Of a DNA stretch of 5,231 bases, positions 1-4,228 are shown in pieces. Source of the DNA: an uncultured Oscillospiraceae bacterium (GTDB lineage Bacteria; Bacillota; Clostridia; Oscillospirales; Oscillospiraceae); assembly GCA_910588105.1 (NCBI GenBank), contig CAJUQD010000103.1:1-5231 (forward strand). The letters are read 5' to 3'. How positions within the stretch are numbered: the first letter of the stretch is position 1; each line of letters opens with the position of its first letter. The notes under the pieces were generated by a model. That model did not search any database and was not told the DNA's origin. It saw only the letters and a program-made list of their open reading frames with translations. Position numbers and translations under genes: made by a program.

Positions 1-61
1 GACCGAAGAAAATGCTTTCCTTGTGCTGGCGTACTTCTTTGGGAATTTTGATTTCGATAAT
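1..61 (-). CDS. PrgI-family conjugation protein, N-terminal fragment (cut by window edge)
   Basis: Only the first 20 codons are visible; the gene continues leftward out of the window. They read (M)IEIKIPKEVRQHKESIFFG, which I recognise as the usual opening of PrgI-family inner-membrane proteins of Gram-positive type IV secretion systems in Tn1549/CTn-like elements. In those proteins this head is followed by two membrane helices, and the gene normally precedes the VirB4-like ATPase gene. An in-frame TGA lies at 65-67 and none of the visible codons is ATG, GTG or TTG. The best start is therefore ATT at 59-61. It lies 6 nt after GAGG in the sequence GAGGTGATC (63-71), a long match to the 16S rRNA 3' end. 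The family call rests on about 20 residues, so it is recognition rather than proof. A sequencing error in the start codon is possible. Confidence 0.6.
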   Translation of the reverse strand, partial: MIEIKIPKEVRQHKESIFFG

Positions 62-83
62 CGATCACCTCAGTTTTAGTGTA

Positions 84-107
84 GTAAAATTTGTTGTTGA
101 ATTTTAC
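84..107. promoter_or_regulatory. Inverted repeat, probable operator of the toxin-antitoxin promoter
   Basis: GTAAAATT (84-91) and AATTTTAC (100-107) are perfect 8-bp inverted arms around an 8-nt centre. The right arm overlaps the -35 box of the rightward promoter. Phd/YefM antitoxins, alone or with toxin, normally repress their own promoter through such palindromes, so this is the likely binding site. It also lies just upstream of the leftward PrgI-like gene and could affect that too. The binding partner is inferred. Confidence 0.5.
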
Positions 108-125
108 AGCAGATAGGCGTATACT
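97..125 (+). promoter_or_regulatory. Sigma-70-type promoter of the toxin-antitoxin operon
   Basis: A -35 box TTGAAT (97-102) and a -10 box TATACT (120-125) are separated by 17 nt, the optimal spacing. Transcription should begin near 132, leaving a leader of about 20 nt. The ribosome site AAAGGGG (135-141) lies 9 nt before the antitoxin ATG at 151. Confidence 0.65.
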
Positions 126-150
126 GTAAGGCAGAAAGGGGCTGAACGGA

Positions 151-411
151 ATGCCGAACATTAAACCTATCTCCGATCTGCGCAATTACAGCGAGGTGCT
201 GCACGACGTAGCTGTGGGTTCCCCTGTCTTTCTGACGAAAAATGGCCGCGGCAGATATGCTATTGTGGATATCCAGGACTACGAAAAGACCCAGGCGACG
301 CTGAGATTGATGGGTGAGCTTGCCAAAGGCCGTAGATCCGGGGAAACGGAGGGCTGGCTTACGCCGGAGGATATGCGGGCACATTTTGAGGAGCGGGCCC
401 ATGGGGAATAA
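151..411 (+). CDS. Type II antitoxin, Phd/YefM family
   Basis: This 86-residue protein fits the usual 80-95 residues of Phd/YefM antitoxins. The N-terminal half (about 1-55) has the family pattern: an IKPISDLRNYSEVL opening, then a central GSPVFLTKNGRGRYAIVDIQDY segment that forms the DNA-binding, dimerising fold. The charged C-terminal part (about 56-86) is expected to be disordered until it wraps round and blocks the toxin. In this family the antitoxin neutralises the partner toxin and represses the operon. The ATG has a good ribosome site 9 nt upstream. The last 11 bp overlap the toxin gene, the classic translational coupling of such pairs. No truncation is seen. Confidence 0.88.
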   Translation: MPNIKPISDLRNYSEVLHDVAVGSPVFLTKNGRGRYAIVDIQDYEKTQATLRLMGELAKGRRSGETEGWLTPEDMRAHFEERAHGE

Positions 412-733
412 TATCCGCTACTCCAAAGAGGCCCTCCGTGACCTGGACGATATTTGGGATCATATTGCCCAGGAGCTGCAAAACCCATCTGCGGCGAAAC
501 GTGTGGTGGACAGGATCATGGACGCTGTAGATCAGTTGAAAACCTTTCCCCTCATGGGCTCTCCCCTGGCCGCTGTCACGGTTGAAAGCGGTGATTACCG
601 TTTCCTGGTCAGTGGGAGCTACATGATTTTCTACCGGCCCCATGGCTCCGATGTCTATGTAGACCGTGTGCTCTATGGCCGGAGGGACTATCTGCGTATT
701 CTGTTTGGAGATATATCCGGCGAGGAACAATAG
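401..733 (+). CDS. Type II toxin, RelE/ParE family
   Basis: This 110-residue protein is of normal length for RelE/ParE toxins. The N-terminal helices (about 7-46) carry the SKEALRDLDDIWDHIAQEL pattern typical of the ParE side of the superfamily. The core strands follow: YRFLVSGSYMIFYR (67-79) and VYVDRVLYGRRDYLRILF (85-102), with conserved basic and tyrosine residues near the end. ParE members act on DNA gyrase, whereas RelE members cut mRNA on the ribosome; the sequence alone does not settle which applies here. I chose ATG 401 because it gives the normal family N-terminus (MGNNIRYSKEAL) and overlaps the antitoxin stop. A longer in-frame reading from 314 lies inside the antitoxin gene and adds nothing family-like. 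Confidence 0.88.
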   Translation: MGNNIRYSKEALRDLDDIWDHIAQELQNPSAAKRVVDRIMDAVDQLKTFPLMGSPLAAVTVESGDYRFLVSGSYMIFYRPHGSDVYVDRVLYGRRDYLRILFGDISGEEQ

Positions 734-735
734 GC

Positions 736-767
736 AAGACCGCCTGCAGATGGGCAGGCGGTCTTTT
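736..767 (+). terminator. Intrinsic terminator of the toxin-antitoxin operon
   Basis: AAGACCGCCTGC (736-747) and GCAGGCGGTCTT (754-765) form a perfect 12-bp stem with a 6-nt loop, ending in TTTT (764-767). It begins 3 nt after the toxin stop codon. The methyltransferase remnant on the other strand ends at 766, so the two units converge here. The T-run on the leftward strand is poor, so it should work mainly rightward. Confidence 0.8.
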
Positions 768-1095
768 ATGTTGGCGCCCAGTCAATGGTGCTGTCCACCT
801 CGTTTCCCCACACATCCCAGCCGGGGGCGGGGCGGCGGGCGAACAGCTCCACCCTGGGCACGTCCCCCATCAGGGCCTCAATGCGGCGGCGGGCCTCGTC
901 CGGCTTCCGGCTGTGCTCCTGGACATGGGAGATAATGACTTGGTGGACGTTCCGGGCCCGCCGTTTGGGGTGGCCCCTGGTCGCCAGAAGGCACAGTTCC
1001 GCGTTGGCCCTCGTCCAATGGCCCGGCCCCCAAAATACCGTGTTGGATTTCCGGCTCAGCTTCACCCAGACTGTAGCTTTGCAAACGGAGCGCAA
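766..1095 (-). pseudogene. MT-A70-family DNA N6-adenine methyltransferase, C-terminal remnant
   Basis: About 100 residues match the C-terminal half of phage/ICE-type MT-A70 adenine methyltransferases. Landmarks are FWGPGHWTRANAELCLLATRG (about 21-41), VHQVIISHVQEHSRKPDEAR (50-69) and MGDVPRVELFARR...GWDVWGNEV (76-100). The N-terminal half, which carries the catalytic DPPW motif and usually adds about 80-100 residues, is absent. Family-like sequence begins close to ATVWVK (from about 1078). Upstream lies AT-rich, repeat-bearing DNA, an in-frame stop near 1132 and a terminator. The only start is a TTG at 1095 with no ribosome site. I infer a deletion or recombination scar rather than a working enzyme. 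A separate binding or accessory role for the fragment cannot be excluded but nothing supports it. Confidence 0.8.
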
Positions 1096-1113
1096 ATTTT
1101 TTGCAAATAAAGC
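1081..1113. repeat. Three 11-bp direct repeats of GCAAA-N6
   Basis: GCAAACGGAGC, GCAAATTTTTT and GCAAATAAAGC follow each other directly, each starting with GCAAA at 1081, 1092 and 1103. Two of these form the palindrome TTTGCAAA (1078-1085 and 1100-1107), 22 bp apart. The 11-bp period puts the motifs on one face of the helix. The repeats sit at the broken end of the methyltransferase remnant. They may be a protein-binding site or a chance pattern in AT-rich DNA. Confidence 0.4.
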
Positions 1114-1156
1114 CCAAAAATAAAAGGCTTAAAAATCTGCTTTCGTAAATACAGGA

Positions 1157-1198
1157 AAAGGCGTTTAAGAGGTCGAAAAATTCCTCTTAAACGCCTTT
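1157..1198 (-). terminator. Strong intrinsic terminator behind the Cro/C1 regulator
   Basis: AAAGGCGTTTAAGAGG (1157-1172) and CCTCTTAAACGCCTTT (1183-1198) make a perfect 16-bp stem with a 10-nt loop. It starts 3 nt beyond the regulator stop at 1202 on the leftward strand, where the stem ends in TTTT. The rightward strand also has a T-rich flank (CTTTT), so it is probably bidirectional. It separates the regulator and methylase unit from the MT-A70 remnant. Confidence 0.85.
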
Positions 1199-1201
1199 CT
1201 T

Positions 1202-1480
1202 TTACCTGCGACCAGCAGGTGGTTTGTTGCGATTGCCATGTTCCTCGGCAATCAGGTCTTTCCCCGTCTGGCGTTGGTGATTTGGTATGTACTCGAAGAT
1301 GTCAGCAACATCACAGCCGAGCGCCTCGCATATCCTGTCCAAATTCTCCAGAGTTATCCGTGCGGCGAGATCATTATACAATTCGTTAATGGTCGCCGCA
1401 CGGATACCTGTTACTCTGGCCAGTTTAGCTTGGCTCCAACGCTTTTCTCCGAGGATGCGCGAGAGATGGTTTATGATCAT
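1202..1480 (-). CDS. Small Cro/C1-type helix-turn-helix regulator (XRE family)
   Basis: This 92-residue protein has a single XRE helix-turn-helix domain at about residues 5-64. WSQAKLARVTGIRAATINELYND (15-37) gives the two HTH helices, and ITLENLDRICEALGCDVADIFEYIPN (42-67) is the typical closing helices. The tail (68-92) is short, polar and basic, with no sensor domain, so it is a Cro-like DNA-binding protein rather than a CI-type repressor with a peptidase part. The ATG at 1480 is 7 nt after AGGGG (1488-1492). It follows the adenine methylase by 82 nt on the same strand and may share its transcript. A dyad around its leader and an inverted repeat covering its start codon suggest autoregulation, but targets are unknown. 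Such small regulators are common in Firmicutes prophages and ICEs. Confidence 0.85.
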   Translation of the reverse strand: MIINHLSRILGEKRWSQAKLARVTGIRAATINELYNDLAARITLENLDRICEALGCDVADIFEYIPNHQRQTGKDLIAEEHGNRNKPPAGRR

Positions 1481-1491
1481 CTAATCGCCCC
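1477..1491 (+). repeat. 15-bp inverted repeat, left copy (at regulator start codon)
   Basis: TCATCTAATCGCCCC here is the exact reverse complement of 2344-2358. This copy contains the ATG (1478-1480) and most of the ribosome site of the regulator, read on the other strand. The two copies enclose the whole adenine methylase gene. Confidence 0.7.
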
Positions 1492-1521
1492 TACACAGGA
1501 TTTTATCTTAAATGTGGGGCG
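1486..1521 (-). promoter_or_regulatory. Dyad in the regulator leader, covering its ribosome site
   Basis: On the leftward strand CGCCCC-ACA (1521-1513) can pair with TGT-A-GGGGCG (1495-1486), a 9-bp stem with one bulged base and a 17-nt AT-rich loop. The 3' arm includes the GGGG of the regulator ribosome site. A TAAAAT in the loop could be a -10 box, though no convincing -35 is seen. It may be an operator for autorepression or an RNA hairpin that hides the ribosome site; the sequence does not decide. Confidence 0.4.
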
Positions 1522-1562
1522 TTGCCTTTGTTTCGGAAGATTGTTCCGTTGTGCGTAATGGT

Positions 1563-2321
1563 TCAAAAGTTCTTGATGATCAATTCTGCAAACGGCGTCC
1601 TGTTGTCGCCGTTGCCCGCCAACGTATTTTTACGGACAACAGCATCAACGTTACACCAAGCGTACAGGTCCCGAATGTAAGCGTCATCATTATAGGACAG
1701 AATAAAGCGTCCTTTGATGTGCTTCAGCTGCTCTGCCAGCCGCTGATGGTCCTCTGTCTTAAACGGGCTGTCGTAATACCCCTCCGTGCCAACATAGGGT
1801 GGGTCGAGGTAAAACAGGGCATCTTTTCGGTCATACACTCGGATCAGGTCGGCAAAGTCCTTGTGTTCAATGTTGACGCCCCGCAGACGCTCCTTAACCT
1901 TTTCCAGGTATGCGGCGGCGTTGTCAATCGTTCTGGCGCTGGTGGCGTAGGTGCGCTGGTCACAGCCGAAACTGATCTTGATGGTATAGAAGAACCGCGC
2001 CGCCCGCTGGATATCGGTCAGGCCGCGAGTGTCCAGCTGCGCCAGACAGTCAAAGAACTGCTCCCTGGAGGTCAGCATCCAGTCCAGTTCCTTCTGCACC
2101 TCGCCGCAGTGATATTTCACACAGCGGAACAGGTTCACAAGGCCCCCATTGATATCGTTATAGACCTCCAGTTGATTGGGAACTCTATCTTTGCCAAAAA
2201 GCACCCACCCAGCGCCACCGAACACCTCAATATAGCGGCCCACGCCATCTGCAGGGAATCTGGCAATGATCTCCTTCCGCAGCTGGCGCTTGCCACCAAT
2301 CCATCCAAAAAAGCTATTCAA
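1563..2321 (-). CDS. dam: DNA adenine methylase, D12 class (Dam-like)
   Basis: This 252-residue protein is a complete alpha-class N6-adenine methyltransferase, which moves a methyl group from S-adenosylmethionine to adenine in DNA. Motifs are in the right order: FGWIGGKRQLR (5-15, motif X), YIEVFGGAGWVLF (30-42, the SAM-binding motif I), VYNDINGGLVNLFR (53-66) and the catalytic DPPY at 173-176, followed by FILSYND (206-211). No key residue is missing. The target is likely GATC or similar, by family only. The start is TTG at 2321, 9 nt after AAAGGA (2331-2336); an in-frame stop lies upstream and no ATG fits. It begins 46 nt after the membrane-protein gene of the lysis cassette and is probably co-transcribed. 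No restriction partner is visible, so it is an orphan methylase, perhaps for evading host restriction or for regulation. Confidence 0.92.
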   Translation of the reverse strand: MNSFFGWIGGKRQLRKEIIARFPADGVGRYIEVFGGAGWVLFGKDRVPNQLEVYNDINGGLVNLFRCVKYHCGEVQKELDWMLTSREQFFDCLAQLDTRGLTDIQRAARFFYTIKISFGCDQRTYATSARTIDNAAAYLEKVKERLRGVNIEHKDFADLIRVYDRKDALFYLDPPYVGTEGYYDSPFKTEDHQRLAEQLKHIKGRFILSYNDDAYIRDLYAWCNVDAVVRKNTLAGNGDNRTPFAELIIKNF

Positions 2322-2323
2322 TA

Positions 2324-2362
2324 TGCTTCATCCTTTCGTTTTTGGGGCGATTAGATGAAGCA
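2324..2362 (-). promoter_or_regulatory. 9-bp dyad around the adenine methylase ribosome site
   Basis: TGCTTCATC (2324-2332) and GATGAAGCA (2354-2362) are perfect inverted arms 21 nt apart. In the leftward transcript one arm lies between the ribosome site and the TTG start and the other lies upstream, with most of the ribosome site in the loop. It overlaps the right copy of the 15-bp inverted repeat. It could be an operator or an RNA hairpin that tunes methylase translation. Confidence 0.45.
2344..2358 (-). repeat. 15-bp inverted repeat, right copy (in the methylase leader)
   Basis: GGGGCGATTAGATGA is the reverse complement of 1477-1491. It includes an ATG (2355-2357) that opens only a six-codon reading frame rightward. 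A further ATTAGAT (2367-2373) repeats part of it 17 bp along. Bases beyond the repeat do not match the other copy, and no target-site duplication is seen. Confidence 0.7.
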
Positions 2363-2367
2363 AAACA

Positions 2368-2709
2368 TTAGATAGGGGGGCTGTTCTCGCCCTCCTCGGC
2401 CACTTGGGAGAAGTCCTTTGCCTTTGCGCTCTCAAACGTGATCCCGCCCCGCCTGTGGTCAGACTTGGCCATGCTGAGATAGTTGGAGCAGACCACACCG
2501 TGGGCAGTCCAGGGCAGCCCCACCATGGCGCTCAACCAGGGCAGCGCCCCGGTGTAACCTGTGCGGACGCAGTAGGCGGCCAGCAGCAGCCCACCCACCG
2601 TTACCACCCAAAGCAGCGCCCGAATATCGGTGATCATCTTCTTCGAGTAGTCTGTCCGCTTGGTTTTCTTGCGGCTCCGGGGCTTTTTGCCGCCTATGGT
2701 GACGGTCAT
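2368..2709 (-). CDS. Small phage membrane protein with two predicted helices, next to the endolysin
   Basis: I do not recognise a named family. The 113-residue protein has a strongly basic cytoplasmic-type head (GGKKPRSRKKTKR at 6-18), a hydrophobic helix at about 31-48 (ALLWVVTVGGLLLAAYCV), a second at about 53-76, then a polar acidic tail. ATG 2709 overlaps the endolysin stop as ATGA, so translation is coupled; an in-frame reading further upstream lies within the endolysin gene. Its size, two-helix topology and position make a lysis accessory (second holin, antiholin or lysis regulator) possible, but that is inference only. It ends 46 nt before the adenine methylase start. Confidence 0.7.
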   Translation of the reverse strand: MTVTIGGKKPRSRKKTKRTDYSKKMITDIRALLWVVTVGGLLLAAYCVRTGYTGALPWLSAMVGLPWTAHGVVCSNYLSMAKSDHRRGGITFESAKAKDFSQVAEEGENSPPI

Positions 2710-2954
2710 GCCAGGCCGAACTTCTGAGCGAAGCGGTACAGCACCTGGGCGCACTGCTCACGGGTCAGAAAGTCCTCCCACATCATGTTGGGCTGGCCAT
2801 CCGAGGCCGTAGTGCCGCTCCCGGCGAAAATGCCCTGGTCTACGGCAAACTTCCGGGCCGCCCGGCTCCACTCGCCGCAGTCGTTATCCCGCAGGCCCTG
2901 GCGATACTGCTGCATCGCCGTTTCAAACATCTTATTGAACTTATCCTGGTCCAT
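2706..2954 (-). CDS. Predicted separate cell-wall-binding subunit from an internal start in the endolysin
   Basis: AAGGAGG (2963-2969), a perfect Shine-Dalgarno match, lies exactly 8 nt before the in-frame ATG of codon 246 (2952-2954). It falls at the linker between LysM and the last module. Translation from here gives an 82-residue protein beginning MDQDKFNKMFETAM and containing only the C-terminal SLH-like module. Internal starts that yield free binding subunits, which assemble with full-length enzyme, are known in some Gram-positive phage endolysins such as Lys170 and CTP1L. This ribosome site is better than the one in front of the whole gene. Use of this start is inferred; the sequence signal itself is clear. 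The alternative is that the site is the relic of a once separate gene fused to the endolysin. Confidence 0.6.
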   Translation of the reverse strand: MDQDKFNKMFETAMQQYRQGLRDNDCGEWSRAARKFAVDQGIFAGSGTTASDGQPNMMWEDFLTREQCAQVLYRFAQKFGLA

Positions 2955-3689
2955 GTCATCGTCCTCCTTGGGCTTCTCGGCCAGCTTCAGCACCTGGCCG
3001 GGGTGGATGGTGTAGGGGCTGCTGATGCCGTTCAAGGCGGCGATGGTTTTCCAGTCCACCCCCGTCTTGGCCCCGATGGCCGACAGGCTGTCCCCGGCCT
3101 TCACGGTATAAGTGCTGTACTCCGGCACTGCAGGAGAGGCCCCGCCGCCGTTGTTGTAGGCCCTGGCGTCCACCACCCAATAGTAGGCGGCCTCGTTGCG
3201 AAAGGTTGCCGGGTCCCCGTTCAGGCGCTTGTCCCTGGTGCTGGCCGGGTCATTGATGCGGATTTTATTATCCGCCCACCAAACCACCACGAAGTGGCCG
3301 CCGCCAGTCCAGGTGCCTTTCTTCATCAGGGCGATCAGGTAGTAGCCCTGCTTCAGATACTCCATGGCCTGGTCGTGGACCTTGGCCTTGGGGTTGTGGT
3401 AGCCGTTGGTCCAGGACAGCTGCCAGCACTTGATGCCAAACTCCGCGAACTGCGGGGCGAAGTAGTTGTAATAGGTCCCCGCCTTCAGGGCCTTATACCC
3501 ATGGGCAATAGACCAGGCACAGGCGTCCTCCGGGGTGTAGGTCTTGCCGGTCATCGTTTCGATCAACATGGCAGCGGCGGTGGGGCCGCACCCGGAGTCC
3601 CCGATGGTGCTGCTCTCTCCCGGCACCCGGTAGGGCTTCTTGGCCCACCGAGAGTCAGTCTGGAGATAGGAAACAGGGCGTTTATTCAT
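2706..3689 (-). CDS. Phage endolysin: C39-like peptidase + LysM + SLH-like C-terminal module
   Basis: This 327-residue protein should cut peptide links in peptidoglycan once the holin has opened the membrane. Residues about 5-175 are a C39-like papain-fold peptidase, with the nucleophile Cys34 in GDSGCGPTAAAML, His132 in GGGHFVVVWW and Asp147 in INDPAS. A glycine-rich linker follows. A LysM glycan-binding domain occupies 194-237 (YTVKAGDSLSAIGAKTG...HPGQVLKL). The last 80 residues (DWSRAARKFA-like pattern, then TREQCAQVLYRFAQKFG) resemble the SLH-like module common at the ends of clostridial phage endolysins. ATG 3689 overlaps the holin stop by 8 bp and gives the normal MNKRPVSYLQTDSRW opening; a TTG at 3713 is too close to its upstream GGAGG. 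There is no signal peptide, so export depends on the holin. An internal start at codon 246 is described separately. Confidence 0.88.
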   Translation of the reverse strand: MNKRPVSYLQTDSRWAKKPYRVPGESSTIGDSGCGPTAAAMLIETMTGKTYTPEDACAWSIAHGYKALKAGTYYNYFAPQFAEFGIKCWQLSWTNGYHNPKAKVHDQAMEYLKQGYYLIALMKKGTWTGGGHFVVVWWADNKIRINDPASTRDKRLNGDPATFRNEAAYYWVVDARAYNNGGGASPAVPEYSTYTVKAGDSLSAIGAKTGVDWKTIAALNGISSPYTIHPGQVLKLAEKPKEDDDMDQDKFNKMFETAMQQYRQGLRDNDCGEWSRAARKFAVDQGIFAGSGTTASDGQPNMMWEDFLTREQCAQVLYRFAQKFGLA

Positions 3690-4095
3690 GTGTCTGCCCC
3701 GGCAGTTGGGCAAGCACCTCCTGCATCACCGCCTCTTCCAGGGCGTCCAAATCGTCGGAAATGATCTCCTTGGTCTGCACCTGAGCTTTCTTTGTTTCCA
3801 TGTTGATCTCCCACACCGCGCCCTCGATCATGTTAATAACGGCCTCGGTGATCTCAATGCCCAAAGCGGATAGCTGCTCCCTGACAAACTGCTGGCGCTT
3901 GGCCCCGGAGGGGTCTGTGTCGTGGAACAGCTGCTCCGCTGCCCTGGCGAAAGCCGTGACCAGCTGGTTGATCCGCCCCTGGGTGGTTTTGTCGGTGTTG
4001 GCCACGAACCAGGCCCTGGCCTTCGGCACCAGGTAGGCAACCAGGCCCACCACAAAGGCGGCCAGCAGCTTGCCGATAATCTCATAGACTTCCAT
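3682..4095 (-). CDS. Phage holin, LLH family
   Basis: This 137-residue protein has one N-terminal membrane helix (about 5-23, EIIGKLLAAFVVGLVAYLV), followed by a long charged, mostly helical region. That region carries the LLH-holin pattern: KTTQGRINQLVTAFARAAEQ (37-56), GAKRQQFVREQLSALGIEI (64-82) and VINMIEGAVWEIN (86-98). Holins of this family collect in the inner membrane and open it at lysis, freeing the endolysin. ATG 4095 is preceded at 8 nt by AAAGGA (4104-4109). Another ATG two codons earlier (4101) is only 2 nt from that site, giving a Met-Ser-Met double start. The frame stays open upstream to a GTG at 4194, which would add 33 basic residues. The gene overlaps the endolysin by 8 bp. 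Confidence 0.8.
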   Translation of the reverse strand: MEVYEIIGKLLAAFVVGLVAYLVPKARAWFVANTDKTTQGRINQLVTAFARAAEQLFHDTDPSGAKRQQFVREQLSALGIEITEAVINMIEGAVWEINMETKKAQVQTKEIISDDLDALEEAVMQEVLAQLPGQTHE

Positions 4096-4198
4096 GCTCA
4101 TCTTCCTTTCGTTCTTTTCGGCGCTCCCTGGGCTGCGCTGGAGCCGCGCCGTCCTTGCTCCAGCACCCACAGCCATCAGCGGGACATAGGCCACCCAC
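4082..4198 (-). CDS. Possible small cysteine-rich leader protein ahead of the holin (doubtful)
   Basis: A 38-codon frame runs from GTG 4198 to a TGA inside the first codons of the holin. It reads MGGLCPADGCGCWSKDGAAP, then a highly charged Arg/Lys/Glu tail. Three cysteines (5, 10, 12) and the overlap with the holin start are suggestive. Against it, the AAAGGGGG ribosome-like sequence is only a few bases from the GTG, too close for normal initiation. I do not recognise a family. It may be a coupling leader, or just an open frame in a leader region. Confidence 0.22.
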   Translation of the reverse strand: MGGLCPADGCGCWSKDGAAPAQPRERRKERKEDEHGSL

Positions 4199-4228
4199 CC
4201 CCTTTCAAACGGCTTTTAAGGGCAATAT
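4096..4228 (-). promoter_or_regulatory. Leader between the late-gene terminator and the holin
   Basis: About 130 bases separate the terminator from the holin. AAAGGGGGTG, 9 of 10 bases matching the ideal ribosome site, ends at about 4195. It stands about 10 nt before ATG 4187, which opens only a three-codon frame (Met-Ser-Arg) ending in TGATG. The second ATG of that overlap (4176) is in frame with the holin and adds 27 residues. I see no convincing promoter boxes. The layout could let ribosomes reinitiate into a longer holin form, but that is speculative. Confidence 0.35.

Noticed and set aside
314..400. Longer N-terminus for the toxin
   Set aside because: These codons overlap the antitoxin gene in another frame and do not resemble ParE/RelE heads; ATG 401 gives the normal family start.
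1110..1130. Possible weak terminator AAGCC-N11-GGCTT
   Set aside because: The stem is only 5 bp with an AT loop; the adjacent 16-bp terminator explains termination better.
1512..2354. 280-codon rightward open frame opposite the adenine methylase
   Set aside because: It is the antisense shadow of a gene with all methylase motifs in order; its own translation shows no family features, and it has no ribosome site worth noting.
3690..3713. TTG start 8 codons upstream for the endolysin
   Set aside because: GGAGG lies only 3 nt before it and is inside the holin coding sequence; ATG 3689 gives the standard family opening and a coupled overlap.
3003..3764. 253-codon rightward open frame opposite the endolysin
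   Set aside because: It is a GC-rich shadow of the peptidase and LysM coding sequence, with low-complexity Gly/Val/Pro-rich content.
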